Assembly (NCBI GenBank): GCA_028275145.1
Contig: JAQCNG010000257.1
Span: forward strand, 1-5,549
Direction of reading: 5' to 3'
Length of the DNA stretch: 5,549 nt
Source of the DNA: Halovenus sp.
Lineage (GTDB): Archaea > Halobacteriota > Halobacteria > Halobacteriales > Haloarculaceae
Shown here: positions 4,626 through 5,549 of the stretch, one piece after another
Numbering within the stretch: position 1 is the stretch's first letter
Layout of the letters: the number at the start of each line of letters is the position of its first letter
Notes under the pieces: generated by a model
Database searches by the model: none
What the model was told of the DNA's origin: nothing
Seen by the model: the letters and a program-made list of their open reading frames with translations, nothing else
Position numbers and translations under genes: made by a program

Positions 4626-5549
4626 ACGCGCTTTGCAGACACCGAATCAGTGTCCGCAGGGAGCGCAGTCTCCACAGGCGTTGATTCGGGACAGCCCGTC
4701 CCTACTTGTTCGAGACCGCGAGAAAGAATGTTCCACGACGCATTCGCGTCTCTGTCCGCCTCGAATCCACACGACGGACACGAATGCTCGCGTACCCACA
4801 ACGGCTTGTCCGTCTCGACACCACATGACGCACACTCTTTAGTCGTTCCTCGGGGGTCCACCGCGACGAAGTGCGTCCCTTCCCGTTCGCACTTGTATTC
4901 GAGCATCCGCAGGAACGTCCCCCACGAGGCTCCGGCCCGATTCCGAGAGTTGCCTGGAAGTTCGACCAGTCCCTTCGCGTCCAAGTCCTCGACCGCTACA
5001 AAGTCGTACTCGCGGGCGTAGTACGCCGAGAGTTTGTGCAAGAAGTCTCGACGCTTGCGCTTCAGGTCAGCGTGGCGTCGAGCGACCGTCTTGCGCTGTT
5101 CTTCCCAATTGTTCGAGCCGTGTTCCTTCCGCGAGAGGTTACGTTGAGCGCGTTCTAACCGCTCGCGTTCGTCGGAAAGGTCAGGCGACTCGACGGCAGT
5201 TCCGTCACTGTCGTGGACGTATTTCAAGATACCCACGTCGATGCCAACTGCGTCAGTCACCTCGTCGGGCTTCTCGGGCGGGGCATCAGGGGTTTCGACA
5301 CCGAGGATGGCGTACCACTTGCCGGTGGGTTCGCGTTTGATTGTGACGGTCTTGATACTGGCGTCGTCAGGCAGGTCACGGTGGAATGTGATGGGAATGT
5401 CACCAATCTTTGAGAGCCACAGTCGCGTCCGACCACTCGTGTTTTTGAGTTTGAAGCCGGATTGACTGTAGGTGAACGATTGGTACTCTCCCGGTGCTTT
5501 CCACTTCAACCCCCCGACGCTGTAGCCGTTTTTCTTCCGGCTTTTGAGC
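4586..5549 (-). CDS. tnpB: TnpB, RNA-guided RuvC nuclease (partial, altered C-terminus)
   Basis: The frame stays open to the right edge. The TTG at 5507-5509 is not the real start, since LKSRKKNGYSVGG-like TnpB sequence continues upstream, so roughly the first hundred residues lie outside. Counting the TTG as residue 1, the RuvC-like nuclease has all three acidic motifs: D91 in GIDVGILKY, E174 in VEDLDAKG, and the final Asp in DRDANASWNIL (D252/D254). Between the last two lies a four-Cys zinc ribbon (C226, C229, C244, C247: CASCG…CPSCG). TnpB cuts DNA complementary to its omega RNA guide next to a target-adjacent motif and favours retention of the element. The last residues (HQTLSGGLSDAV) come from the inserted hairpins and not from the family tail. 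The catalytic core seems intact, so the protein may still be active. Confidence 0.9.
   Translation of the reverse strand, partial: LKSRKKNGYSVGGLKWKAPGEYQSFTYSQSGFKLKNTSGRTRLWLSKIGDIPITFHRDLPDDASIKTVTIKREPTGKWYAILGVETPDAPPEKPDEVTDAVGIDVGILKYVHDSDGTAVESPDLSDERERLERAQRNLSRKEHGSNNWEEQRKTVARRHADLKRKRRDFLHKLSAYYAREYDFVAVEDLDAKGLVELPGNSRNRAGASWGTFLRMLEYKCEREGTHFVAVDPRGTTKECASCGVETDKPLWVREHSCPSCGFEADRDANASWNILSRGLEQVGTGCPESTPVETALPADTDSVSAKRVHQTLSGGLSDAV

Larger units (their letters stand above)
4515..4720 (-). ncRNA. Expected omega RNA (reRNA/sotRNA) region
   Basis: TnpB nucleases use a guide RNA whose scaffold comes from the tnpB 3' end and right end, with the guide taken from flanking DNA. Sense-overlapping transcripts of this kind have been described for IS1341-type genes in Halobacterium. 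The interval is where such an RNA should lie by analogy; neither its 5' end nor its expression can be read from the sequence. Here the scaffold region is interrupted by the 4580-4625 insertion, so function is doubtful. A guide would extend to the left of 4515, antisense to the end of pibD. Confidence 0.35.
4509..5549 (-). mobile_element. IS1341-type tnpB element (right part, left end outside)
   Basis: The element reaches from just after the pibD stop to the right window edge. It consists of a right-end hairpin, a displaced fragment of the tnpB 3' end and the tnpB gene on the minus strand. No TnpA (Y1 transposase) is seen, which fits the tnpB-only IS1341 type or a tnpA lying beyond the edge. 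By eye the tnpB region is less GC-rich and has less G/C at third positions than the cellular genes beside it, as expected for a transferred element. The left end, and hence the target-adjacent motif, is not visible. Confidence 0.75.

Noticed and set aside
4871..5158. Small plus-strand frames opposite tnpB
   Set aside because: Antisense to conserved TnpB motifs, with no start signals or recognisable product.

Overview
The window looks like a piece of a haloarchaeal (class Halobacteria) chromosome. The four cellular genes are very GC-rich and use G/C at third positions, their products are rich in Asp and Glu, and the families present (divergent short-form SAICAR synthase, archaeal prepilin peptidase with a C-terminal membrane domain, IS1341-type TnpB with its characteristic CCCCACCCT/AGGGTGGGG end) are typical of that group. 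Genus cannot be decided from the sequence alone.

Layout. Positions 1-70 carry no gene I can support. Positions 71-135 hold a long hairpin that resembles the right end of an IS1341/IS605-type element but has no transposase gene beside it. A minus-strand cluster follows, read right to left: hisH (2616-3266), a 100-bp gap with a hairpin, purC (1484-2515) and larC (168-1487), the last two sharing an ATGA stop/start overlap. A short 90-bp divergent promoter region separates hisH from a plus-strand prepilin peptidase gene, pibD (3357-4508). Six bases after the pibD stop begins the right end of a tnpB element whose gene runs on the minus strand from the right edge of the window to 4586 and is cut by that edge.

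How the genes work together. HisH (with HisF, not in the window) releases AICAR during histidine synthesis, and PurC makes SAICAR, the direct precursor of AICAR in purine synthesis, so the two adjacent enzymes feed the same pool. LarC, translationally coupled to PurC, inserts nickel into the pincer-nucleotide cofactor; its partners LarB and LarE are not here. PibD processes type IV pilin and archaellin precursors and appears to be its own transcription unit.

Most notable points: (1) the tnpB reading frame appears to have been broken near its 3' end by a roughly 46-bp insertion made of two hairpins, displacing the family's usual C-terminal tail into another frame and lying where the guide-RNA scaffold is normally encoded; (2) the tnpB right end abuts pibD so closely that a guide transcribed from it would be antisense to the last codons of pibD; (3) a second, orphan right-end hairpin in the same orientation lies beyond larC, so the two bracket the whole four-gene block. 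I see ordinary housekeeping genes plus one TnpB element, and no clear evidence for a wholly new system.
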